Below, in pieces: positions 57,373 through 64,000 of a DNA stretch of 64,000 bases. Origin of the DNA: an uncultured bacterium (GTDB lineage: Bacteria > Bacillota_I > Bacilli_A > Erysipelotrichales > Erysipelotrichaceae). The stretch's first letter is position 1; every line of letters starts with the position of its first letter. The stretch covers positions 124,001-188,000 of the forward strand of contig CAINEY010000011.1 in the NCBI GenBank assembly GCA_903847945.1. Direction: 5' to 3'. The position numbers and the translations under genes were made by a program. The notes beneath the pieces were generated by a model that searched no databases, was not told where the DNA came from, and saw only the letters and a list, made by a program, of their open reading frames with translations.

Positions 57373-57758
57373 TAGGCTTTGGGTTTGATTAACAGGAGTC
57401 CTAGACTGAGCACGCTCAAGCCATAGAACAATAAAGCAACGATAGAGTAGAACGACAAGTACGGGGAAGAGCTTCCAGCGATAGCGATGACGGCGCTAAG
57501 AATCATCCCTAGAGTCTGCCAAGCCGTGGCTGTATTGAGCAGGTTGACCGTTAAGCGATACATCGGACGTTTGGAGAGTCCCGGAATCAGTAGCCACACC
57601 ACTGTGTAACCCAGTGCTGCACCGGCAACAGGAACCCAAGCAAAGCTCATCAAGGCAGAGGTCACGCCGTGGGAGAACAAGTGATACACCACCCCGAACA
57701 CAAGGGTGAAAAGGCTGAGTCCGATGAAAATCAGGGCGCGTTTGGCGTTGGGTTTCAT
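57372..57758 (-). CDS. Small four-helix membrane protein of unknown function
   Basis: A 128-residue protein with four predicted membrane helices and little else. I do not recognise a family. It overlaps the phosphodiester glycosidase gene by four bases and ends the operon glycosyltransferase-glycosidase-this gene, so it may help the same envelope pathway. Confidence 0.75.
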   Translation of the reverse strand: MKPNAKRALIFIGLSLFTLVFGVVYHLFSHGVTSALMSFAWVPVAGAALGYTVVWLLIPGLSKRPMYRLTVNLLNTATAWQTLGMILSAVIAIAGSSSPYLSFYSIVALLFYGLSVLSLGLLLIKPKA

Positions 57759-58690
57759 TCGGTATCTCCCGTGATGTAGAGGATGTCGCTGGTTCCGCGC
57801 TGATAAACACCGGTTCCGTCATAAGTGGGCTTGTTGGTGAGGCTGCCGTTGAACCACATCGTGGCGGTTCCGCCACCATCCAAGTTATAGGCGATCTGAG
57901 CACCGTGATCCAAGAAGATCTGGGTCAGTTCGGTCAAATTGACCCCGCGAGAGGTCGAGGAGCGTCCGTCCACGACCACAAAGAGGTAATGCAGAGGTCC
58001 GATCTGACCAATAGCCGTGCGCGGGTTGTCGCTGGGGGAAACCCATTTCTGATTGGTGGTATCGACGACTACGCCATTGTTGACCAAAACCGGTCCAAAG
58101 CTCCAGCCTTGGGTGACGCCTTGTTCCACCAAGGATTCCCCATCGACACTGCCTTCAGTGTGTAAGCGCAGATTGCCGTCTTTGTCCATGATCAGAGCGA
58201 TGTTATCGGGGGCATTGCGGGGAACATCCCGAAAGAAGGTCCCGTTACGAATGACCAGTCCCACATCCCGATACCCATAGAAATCCCCGTTGATGGCCAA
58301 GATGGCTTTTTTATTCGTGGCCATGGTGGAGGGGTATTGTTTCACATTGCGCCCATAGGTATCAAAGGCCAGCGCGGTTCGAAAGAAGAGCGGGGAACTG
58401 AGCTGGATGTCGGCCACATAAATGGTCGCATCGTACTTTTCGTAGATTTCGATGTTGATCGATTTGTAGACCGTGGTCTGTGTACCGATCGAGGAATAGG
58501 TCGTATCGGACACCTCGATGGATTTGATGATTTCGGTGTCGGTTTCACACTCGCAGGGAATCGGTTCATTGTCGATGATCTTGGTCCCGCGGGCAATGAC
58601 AAAGGCATCCAACATGACAAAGGCGGATACGGTGGTGATGAGGACGGCCATGACGAGGCCGTAGACGAAGGGTACTTTAAGTGTTTTCAT
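57755..58690 (-). CDS. Phosphodiester glycosidase (NAGPA) family protein
   Basis: A 311-residue protein anchored by one N-terminal membrane helix (about 8-30). The outer domain is NAGPA (PF09992): AILAINGDFYGYRD, SFGPVLVNNG, PRTAIGQIG, FVVVDGRS and YNLDGGGTATM are all present. The family removes sugars joined through phosphodiester bonds; bacterial members are linked to exopolysaccharide or wall teichoic acid turnover. It is the middle gene of an operon with a glycosyltransferase (14-base overlap) and a small membrane protein. Confidence 0.88.
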   Translation of the reverse strand: MKTLKVPFVYGLVMAVLITTVSAFVMLDAFVIARGTKIIDNEPIPCECETDTEIIKSIEVSDTTYSSIGTQTTVYKSINIEIYEKYDATIYVADIQLSSPLFFRTALAFDTYGRNVKQYPSTMATNKKAILAINGDFYGYRDVGLVIRNGTFFRDVPRNAPDNIALIMDKDGNLRLHTEGSVDGESLVEQGVTQGWSFGPVLVNNGVVVDTTNQKWVSPSDNPRTAIGQIGPLHYLFVVVDGRSSTSRGVNLTELTQIFLDHGAQIAYNLDGGGTATMWFNGSLTNKPTYDGTGVYQRGTSDILYITGDTE

Positions 58691-59726
58691 GGGGATGAGC
58701 GAAGACGTAACGCTTCTGGATTTGGTAGGAAATCACAAAGAGGAAGAGATCGACAAGGATCTTGAGGAGAACCACTTTCTGATTGAAGAGGGTATAGACG
58801 CCCTTGAGTAAGAAATAGGAAGCCATCATCTGAATAGCGGCCAAGCTGTAGTATTTGATGAGGGCACTCATCCAGGCCGCCTGACTCTTGAACACTAAGG
58901 TTTTATTGAGGGTAAAGTTGAGGTTGACGCTGACCAGACGGGCCAAGACGGTGGCCCACAAGATCGGATCCTGGACCTTCAGGGTATAGACCAGGAACGA
59001 GAAGAGACCCAAGTCAGCGGCCGTGGAGATCAATGAACTGGCGGAGAAACGCAAGATGCGCTTATAGATGCGGATGGAATCCAAGACCGGATTGAAGTGC
59101 GATGCCGCGTTATTGTCCAAATAGACCGTTTCGATGGGCACTTCGATGATGGGAATCCCAAGCTTTCCGCAGGCCAACAGGACATTCATCTCATACTCGT
59201 AGCGATCACCTTCGATCTTCGCCAATGCATCGAGGTGTTGGTAGTGGAAGGCTCTTAGTCCCGTTTGGGTGTCGGTGATGCGCTGACCGATGAGGTAACT
59301 GGTGATGGCCCGGGTGATGGTGTTGCCGAGACGGCTTTTGAGCGGAACATTGCTGAGATCGAAACGCCGGGCCCCCAGGATCAAGGCTTCAGGGCGTTTC
59401 TGCAAAGCTTCCAGCAGCGCAAACATGTCTTCCGGGCGATGTTGACCATCCGCATCGATGGTCACGGCGATCGAATTGTCTGGAGCATTCTTGGCTTCCT
59501 GAAGGGCAGTCTTGAGGGCTGCTCCTTTTCCGCGGTTGACCGGATGGACCAGTAAGGTGGTCTTAGGAAACAGTGAGACGGTCTTAAAAACCGAGTCACA
59601 GGCGGATGAACTCCCATCATTAACAACAATGATGCGGTTCACGCGCACATCCGCAGCCAAGGTTTGTACGAGATCGATGAGCCGTTGGTTGGGCTCGTAA
59701 GCAGGAATTAAGACCAGTGTCGTCAT
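58677..59726 (-). CDS. Glycosyltransferase family 2 fused to GtrA-like membrane domain
   Basis: A 349-residue fusion. Residues 1-225 form a GT2 domain: LVLIPAYEPN, VVNDGSSSA, the DXD motif in TIDADGQHRPED, and LGARRFD. Residues about 230-345 hold four membrane helices of the GtrA family, which flips or positions polyprenyl-linked sugars. Such fusions resemble polyprenyl-phosphate sugar transferases. A minus-strand TATAAT (59737-59742) lies ten bases before the ATG at 59726, so the mRNA is nearly leaderless; an ATG at 59738 overlaps the -10 box and is rejected. It is divergent from the CotH operon with 82 bases between the ATGs. Confidence 0.88.
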   Translation of the reverse strand: MTTLVLIPAYEPNQRLIDLVQTLAADVRVNRIIVVNDGSSSACDSVFKTVSLFPKTTLLVHPVNRGKGAALKTALQEAKNAPDNSIAVTIDADGQHRPEDMFALLEALQKRPEALILGARRFDLSNVPLKSRLGNTITRAITSYLIGQRITDTQTGLRAFHYQHLDALAKIEGDRYEYEMNVLLACGKLGIPIIEVPIETVYLDNNAASHFNPVLDSIRIYKRILRFSASSLISTAADLGLFSFLVYTLKVQDPILWATVLARLVSVNLNFTLNKTLVFKSQAAWMSALIKYYSLAAIQMMASYFLLKGVYTLFNQKVVLLKILVDLFLFVISYQIQKRYVFAHPHENT

Positions 59727-59736
59727 ATCACAGACC

Positions 59737-59742
59737 ATTATA
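59737..59742 (-). promoter_or_regulatory. -10 box of the glycosyltransferase operon, leaderless type
   Basis: Minus-strand TATAAT ten bases before the ATG at 59726. Confidence 0.55.
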
Positions 59743-59792
59743 AAGGTTCAAGGGGTTTCTGTCATGAAAAGACGAGCACTTTATGCGGTCCG

Positions 59793-59801
59793 TGGTAGAA
59801 T
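59793..59801 (+). promoter_or_regulatory. Extended -10 promoter of the CotH operon, leaderless type
   Basis: TGGTAGAAT, seven bases before the ATG at 59809. Confidence 0.65.
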
Positions 59802-59808
59802 AGTATCG

Positions 59809-62697
59809 ATGTCTACTCACCAAAAGAAACGCCATGTGCTTAAGAATGGCCCCCTGTATCTGATTGTGATTGCCTTGGTTTTCGGAACCCTGATTTTAAG
59901 TGAAGGGATTGAACGCTCCGTCGTGCCCTCGGATGAACCGGTTCCGTTAGAACCGGAAGGGCAGGCCCGAATCAACGCCCTAATCATCAACGAGATCATG
60001 AGCGCCAACGATGGGATCTATATGGATCCCAACGGTAAGACGTCCGATTGGATCGAACTCTATAACGGAACCGATCGGGCCATCAACCTCACCAACTTTG
60101 GGCTCAGTGATACGCTGGATGTGACCAAGTGGCTCTTTCCGGCGATCACGATCGAAGCCAAATCGTACTTAGTCGTTCCGCTGGATCCCGGACAGCTGGG
60201 CTTGTTTGCGGATTTCAGTTTAAGCCGGGACGGGGATGAAACGGTCGTATTAAGGGATGCGGGAGGGATAGTCATCGACTCGGTAACGACCCAACCTTTG
60301 GCTTCCGACACCGTTATGGGACGCAACCTGAGCGGACAGTGGGTCGTCATCGAGCAAGGCACCCCGGGTTATCCCAACACGACGGCGGGCTATGACGCCT
60401 ATCTGGCTTCGCTGGTCAGCGAACCGGGAGTTTTACGCATCAGTGAAGTGCTGCCGCGCAACCGAGGCAACTTCATCAGCGAGGGTGACTTGCCCGGATT
60501 CATCGAAATCACCAACACCGGATCGCAACCCATCGCCCTCAAGCGCTATGCGCTAAGCGATGATGCGCAGATTCCGTACAAATGGCAGTTTCCCGATGTG
60601 ATGCTGGATGGTGGAGAACAGATCGTCATTCTGACCGGATCCCGTTCCCGCTTCGACATTCCTTACAACACCGGTTTTTCACTCGATTCAGAGAACGGCA
60701 GTGTCGTACTCACCAACGCGCTCGGTAAAATCATCGATCGGATCGATTATGATGCCCTCAGTGATGGGATGGGACTTCAAGTCGTCAACGGAGTGATCGA
60801 ACGCTCGGTCAATCTCTCCCCGGGATATCCTAACACCGCAGCCGGAATCCAAGCGTTCAGGGAATCCACTGCCTTATCCGGAACGCTGATCCTGAGTGAA
60901 GTCATGGCCAATAACGTGTCCTTCGGATTACACAACGGCGCGTCGGCTTACCCTTGGGTCGAACTGAAGAACGATTCTGCACAGCCCATCACCTTGAGTG
61001 ACTATGCGCTCAATGACAGTGCCCGATTCTCGGATGCGGTCAGCTTGCCGAATGTGACACTTCAACCCGGGGAATACATCGTGTTCTTTTTGTCCGGAGA
61101 GGCCAACCTGTCGGTCCCCGGATATACGCATCTGGCAGTCAGCTTAGCCCAGGATGAAGGGCTTTATCTGATGCGTCAGGAGACTTTGGTGGATGCGGTC
61201 TATCCAGGAATACTGGAAATGGATCAAAGTTATGGCCGTAATGCCAATGGAGCCTGGCTGTATTTAACGGAACCCAGTCTGGGGACCCCCAACGGTTCTG
61301 GACGATTCGCGATCAGTGCCGCTCCGGTGTCCCTTCAAAGTGAAGGACGCTACCGGAGTCAGCAACTGACCGTGACCCTTCAAAGCGGTTCCACCATCTA
61401 TTATACCACCGACGGGACCACCCCGTCGACCTCCAGTCCACGCTACACCGGACCCATTACGTTAAATCAAACCGCCGTGGTTAAGGCGGTTTCTGTGCGC
61501 GAAGGGCAGTGGGATTCGCCCGTCGCCCAATACACGTATCTGCTTAATGATCTGCACGACATCAACGTCGTTTCCCTGACCGTGGATCCTCAACGTTTGG
61601 CTTACCTCAACGCCAATCCCAACAGTGCCACTCTGGAGATTCCGGCTCACATCACTTACTTTGATTCGGACGGTCCCGGGTTCTCGTTGGATGCCGGATT
61701 ACAGCTCTTTGGAGGCGTGACTCGATACATCCCCAAACGCAGTTACGTGGTGAAGTTTAAAGGGAAGTACGGCACCTCAAAACTGGCCTATCCGATGTTT
61801 GAGAACCGGGACTATGCTGTGTTTGATTCCTTGATCCTGCGTTCCGGTTCACAAGACTACAACACCACCATCATTCGTGACATCCTGGGGCTGGACATGA
61901 TGGAGTCCTCGGAGACGGTGTTGGTTCAGGCGTATGAGTCGATCGTTCTTTACATCAACGGGAAATACTGGGGTCTCTACGACATCCGCGAGCAAATCGA
62001 TGAAGACATGGTGGGGGGACAACTCAACATCCCGCGTGAGAACATCAACATTGTTCGGATCGATAACGTGGTGACTTCAGGCAGCATCGACAAGTACCGG
62101 CATATCTTAACGATGGCCAAAACCTTGGACTTCAGCGTGGAAGCCAACTACCGGGCGATGGAAGCCGAACTCAACATCGACTCCTACATCGATTACTGGT
62201 TGGCCGAGATGATGTGCGCCAACTACGATACCCTCAATACCCGCTATTTCTGGTCGCCGGATTACGACAACGGCAGAATCAACCTCTTCTTTTATGACTT
62301 GGATTACGCGTGGTATTGGCCCGATCTCAACTACTACAGCCACATGACCAATCCGGAAGGCATGGCCGTCCGTAAAGTCACTACAGCCTTGGGCATTGCG
62401 ATGGTGCAAAGCCCGATCTTCCGTGAACGGTTCCTGGAACGTTTGAGTGATTTCTTAACGAACCAGTGGACTGAGGACCTGGTGATGGATCGCCTGGATG
62501 CCCATTTGAGCCTTCTGTTGCCGGAAGTCCAGCGGGACTGGGCACGGTGGGGATTCGACTTCTCGACGTATGACAATAACGTGGACTACTTAAAAGATTT
62601 CATTCAACGTAGGACTGCTTCAGTCCTCAAAGATACCAAAGCCTATTTCGGTCTCTCGGATAGCGAATACGATGACCTCTTTGGAGATCTCCCATGA
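59809..62697 (+). CDS. CotH-family protein kinase with three lamin-tail domains
   Basis: A 962-residue membrane-anchored outer protein. Residues about 12-32 are a membrane helix. Three lamin-tail (LTD) repeats follow at about 48-170, 190-325 and 335-480; each begins INEIM/ISEVL/LSEVM, has a W/F-IEL/ITN-type strand, and the first two end with GYPNTxAG. Then comes a chitobiase C-terminal-like domain (about 485-555, IYYTTDGTTPSTSS). The CotH domain is about 560-940, with RSYVVKFKGKYG, YINGKYWGLYDIREQ, YDTLNTRYF and the metal-binding FFYDLDYAW. CotH kinases phosphorylate spore-coat proteins; here the target is more likely a surface protein. It is coupled to the VTC gene (ATGA). The start at 59809 is set by the promoter; ATG 59764 is upstream of it. 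Confidence 0.88.
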   Translation: MSTHQKKRHVLKNGPLYLIVIALVFGTLILSEGIERSVVPSDEPVPLEPEGQARINALIINEIMSANDGIYMDPNGKTSDWIELYNGTDRAINLTNFGLSDTLDVTKWLFPAITIEAKSYLVVPLDPGQLGLFADFSLSRDGDETVVLRDAGGIVIDSVTTQPLASDTVMGRNLSGQWVVIEQGTPGYPNTTAGYDAYLASLVSEPGVLRISEVLPRNRGNFISEGDLPGFIEITNTGSQPIALKRYALSDDAQIPYKWQFPDVMLDGGEQIVILTGSRSRFDIPYNTGFSLDSENGSVVLTNALGKIIDRIDYDALSDGMGLQVVNGVIERSVNLSPGYPNTAAGIQAFRESTALSGTLILSEVMANNVSFGLHNGASAYPWVELKNDSAQPITLSDYALNDSARFSDAVSLPNVTLQPGEYIVFFLSGEANLSVPGYTHLAVSLAQDEGLYLMRQETLVDAVYPGILEMDQSYGRNANGAWLYLTEPSLGTPNGSGRFAISAAPVSLQSEGRYRSQQLTVTLQSGSTIYYTTDGTTPSTSSPRYTGPITLNQTAVVKAVSVREGQWDSPVAQYTYLLNDLHDINVVSLTVDPQRLAYLNANPNSATLEIPAHITYFDSDGPGFSLDAGLQLFGGVTRYIPKRSYVVKFKGKYGTSKLAYPMFENRDYAVFDSLILRSGSQDYNTTIIRDILGLDMMESSETVLVQAYESIVLYINGKYWGLYDIREQIDEDMVGGQLNIPRENINIVRIDNVVTSGSIDKYRHILTMAKTLDFSVEANYRAMEAELNIDSYIDYWLAEMMCANYDTLNTRYFWSPDYDNGRINLFFYDLDYAWYWPDLNYYSHMTNPEGMAVRKVTTALGIAMVQSPIFRERFLERLSDFLTNQWTEDLVMDRLDAHLSLLLPEVQRDWARWGFDFSTYDNNVDYLKDFIQRRTASVLKDTKAYFGLSDSEYDDLFGDLP

Positions 62698-63374
62698 ACC
62701 TTCGCCATGAACTCAAATACGTAACGACACCGGGAAGGGCTCAGGCCTTGCGTTCGTCGCTCAGTGCCTTGATGGATAAGGATCCCAATGGAAATGCCGA
62801 GGGAGCCTATCAAATCATCAGCCTCTATTACGATACGATCGATGGGGCTGCCTTCTTCGATAAACTCGATGGGATCGAGTACCGACGAAAGTACCGCATC
62901 CGAGCCTACAACGCCAATCGTTCCTTCTTCAAACTGGAATGCAAATACAAGCTCCAGGATTGGACGGCCAAGGAATCCGAGACGATCGATCCTGAGCTGG
63001 TTCGAGCACTCATGAATGGATCGGAGGTGCGACCTGTTGAATTAACAGCAGGTCCTCTGACGAAACGGTTCCTGCGTGAAATCACGATGATGAATTTGAA
63101 ACCTTCAGTCATCATCCAGTATCAACGGACGGCCTTGGTCAGTGAGGATCTGGATGTGCGGGTTACCTTTGATGAACAGATCAGCATGGGTAGTTACACC
63201 ACGGATGTGTTCTCACCGGATCTGCCCCTGATTCCGGTGGTTGACGAGGAATCCGTCGTCGTGGAAGTGAAGTACAACGAAGTCTTACCGATGGTCATCG
63301 CGCTTCTCTTGCGTCCGATGACGATGCAACGCCTGGCCGTCAGTAAATACGCCTTAGGGTACAACAAAAAATAG
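62694..63374 (+). CDS. VTC domain protein (polyphosphate polymerase-like)
   Basis: A 226-residue CYTH-like tunnel enzyme of the VTC family. The tunnel residues are visible: RHELKY (4-9), EYRRKYRIRAY (about 62-72), KLECKYKLQDW, IQYQRTALV, RVTFDEQI and VEVKYNEVLP. Yeast Vtc4 makes polyphosphate from ATP, and bacterial relatives are thought to do the same or to transfer phosphate chains. It overlaps the CotH gene by four bases and is followed nine bases later by a DUF4956 membrane protein. Confidence 0.88.
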   Translation: MNLRHELKYVTTPGRAQALRSSLSALMDKDPNGNAEGAYQIISLYYDTIDGAAFFDKLDGIEYRRKYRIRAYNANRSFFKLECKYKLQDWTAKESETIDPELVRALMNGSEVRPVELTAGPLTKRFLREITMMNLKPSVIIQYQRTALVSEDLDVRVTFDEQISMGSYTTDVFSPDLPLIPVVDEESVVVEVKYNEVLPMVIALLLRPMTMQRLAVSKYALGYNKK

Positions 63375-63383
63375 GAGGTCTTT

Positions 63384-64000
63384 ATGGACATCATTCAACA
63401 GATTCAGCAGTTGCTGGTGCAGCAGTTTACCGGAACCATCACGTTAACGAGCATGCTGCTCTCGTTAGTCAGTGCCTTTGTCATTGCGCTGTACATTGTG
63501 CTGGTGTATCGCCGTACGTACAACGGTGTCGTCATGTCGAAATCGTTCGCACTGCTTCTGGTGCTGTTGGCGATGGTCACCTCGCTGGCCGTGAGGACCA
63601 TCAGTTCAAACCTGGCCTTGTCCCTGGGCATGGTCGGGGCCTTGTCGATCGTCCGTTACCGGACAGCCGTCAAAGATCCGCTGGATACCGGCTTTATCTT
63701 CTGGGCGATCATGGCGGGGATCATGGCGGGGATCGGGCTTTATCTCATTGCCATCATCAGTTCCTTGTTGTTGGGGGTGCTCTTCATGGTCATCTTCGGC
63801 GTCGAGATCAAACGTTCGGTGCAGTACCTCTTGATCGTCCGTTATGAAGCCTCAGCCCATGACTTGGTTATTGCGGCACTGAAGAAGTTACCTAAGCAAT
63901 CGCTGCGCAACAAACACCTGGTGGGTAACACCGTGGAGTTGACGTTGGATGTGCAATTGGCAGTAGGTCAGGATCATCTGATTGATCCGATCAAAGCGGT
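63384..64000 (+). CDS. DUF4956 membrane protein (3' end beyond window)
   Basis: The ATG at 63384 follows AGGAGG; 205 codons are visible before the window ends, with no stop. The protein has about four membrane helices, with the DUF4956 core SLGMVGALSIVRYRTAVKDP followed by DTGFIFWAI. The rest is a soluble, ferredoxin-like cytoplasmic part. The family usually sits beside VTC genes and may form the membrane port for polyphosphate, by analogy with the membrane parts of the yeast VTC complex; that is inference. A 12-base direct repeat (63708-63731) encodes the doubled IMAG in one helix. Confidence 0.85.
   Translation, partial: MDIIQQIQQLLVQQFTGTITLTSMLLSLVSAFVIALYIVLVYRRTYNGVVMSKSFALLLVLLAMVTSLAVRTISSNLALSLGMVGALSIVRYRTAVKDPLDTGFIFWAIMAGIMAGIGLYLIAIISSLLLGVLFMVIFGVEIKRSVQYLLIVRYEASAHDLVIAALKKLPKQSLRNKHLVGNTVELTLDVQLAVGQDHLIDPIKA
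63708..63731 (+). repeat. 12-base tandem duplication inside the DUF4956 gene
   Basis: ATCATGGCGGGG occurs twice in a row and encodes IMAG-IMAG in a membrane helix. In frame, so it adds four residues without breaking the gene. Confidence 0.8.

Noticed and set aside
1-64000. Mycoplasma code 4 (TGA as Trp)
   Set aside because: Many genes end at TGA exactly before a terminator or at an ATGA overlap, and tryptophans are coded by TGG throughout.
1-64000. CRISPR arrays, insertion sequences or rRNA genes
   Set aside because: No spaced direct repeats, transposase motifs or rRNA-like sequence were seen; the only mobile-element trace is the integrase relic.

Overview
This window reads as chromosomal DNA of a wall-bearing Bacillota-type bacterium, roughly half G+C by eye, using the standard bacterial code (TGA ends many genes, often directly before a terminator). 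The case for Bacillota is murB and murI, a D,D-carboxypeptidase, an LPxTG surface protein, RNase HIII, MutS2, ComEB, CvpA, KtrAB and a B. subtilis-like speA/speE/speB set. A lineage near Erysipelotrichia or wall-bearing relatives of Mollicutes is my guess. No ribosomal marker lies in the window to settle it. Genes are densely packed, with ATGA/GTGA overlaps, and most transcription units end in a short perfect hairpin.

Layout. 0-10.4 kb: VanY-type carboxypeptidase end, CorA, a Tyr phosphatase, an SDR, QueT, TcdA, a NYN-LOTUS protein, MurB, HflX, then a cysteine desulfurase / mini-thioredoxin / thioredoxin-CcdA operon and a ZIP metal transporter. 10.4-13.7 kb: a polyamine operon (decarboxylase, spermidine synthase, agmatinase). 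13.7-24.9 kb: glutathione peroxidase, MscL, TauE, an exonuclease, an RlmCD-type methyltransferase, HAD phosphatases around a cre-like site, tRNA-Ala(CGC), VanZ, a CpsB-type phosphatase, GalE, Mrp, a short CysE. 24.9-36.7 kb: an EAL protein with a dead GGDEF domain, PurA, a flavoprotein, OsmC, KtrBA, GlpK, CutC, an ion permease, NusG_II and a Gx transporter. 36.7-52.1 kb: a heterodimeric ABC exporter, dUTPase, M42 peptidase, LspA, RluD, rhomboid, ComEB, RNase HIII, CvpA, MutS2, UvrC, MurI, YfcE. 52.2-64 kb is devoted to the cell surface: an LPxTG protein, tRNA-Arg(TCT) with a decayed integrase beside it, an ABC-2 exporter, a glycosyltransferase / phosphodiester glycosidase operon, and a CotH / VTC / DUF4956 operon running off the window end.

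Three things stand out. (1) At least thirteen transcription units have a clear -10 box, usually extended TGnTATAAT or TGnTAGAAT, placed so close to the start codon that the mRNA should be leaderless or nearly so, while other genes have ordinary Shine-Dalgarno sites. (2) At mrp and yfcE a good Shine-Dalgarno lies too far from the start but is brought to normal spacing if a small perfect hairpin in the spacer folds. (3) The CotH (with three lamin-tail domains), VTC and DUF4956 operon, divergent from a glycosyltransferase/glycosidase operon, is the best candidate for a poorly understood surface system. Functions are assigned from recognisable motifs only; no database search was possible.
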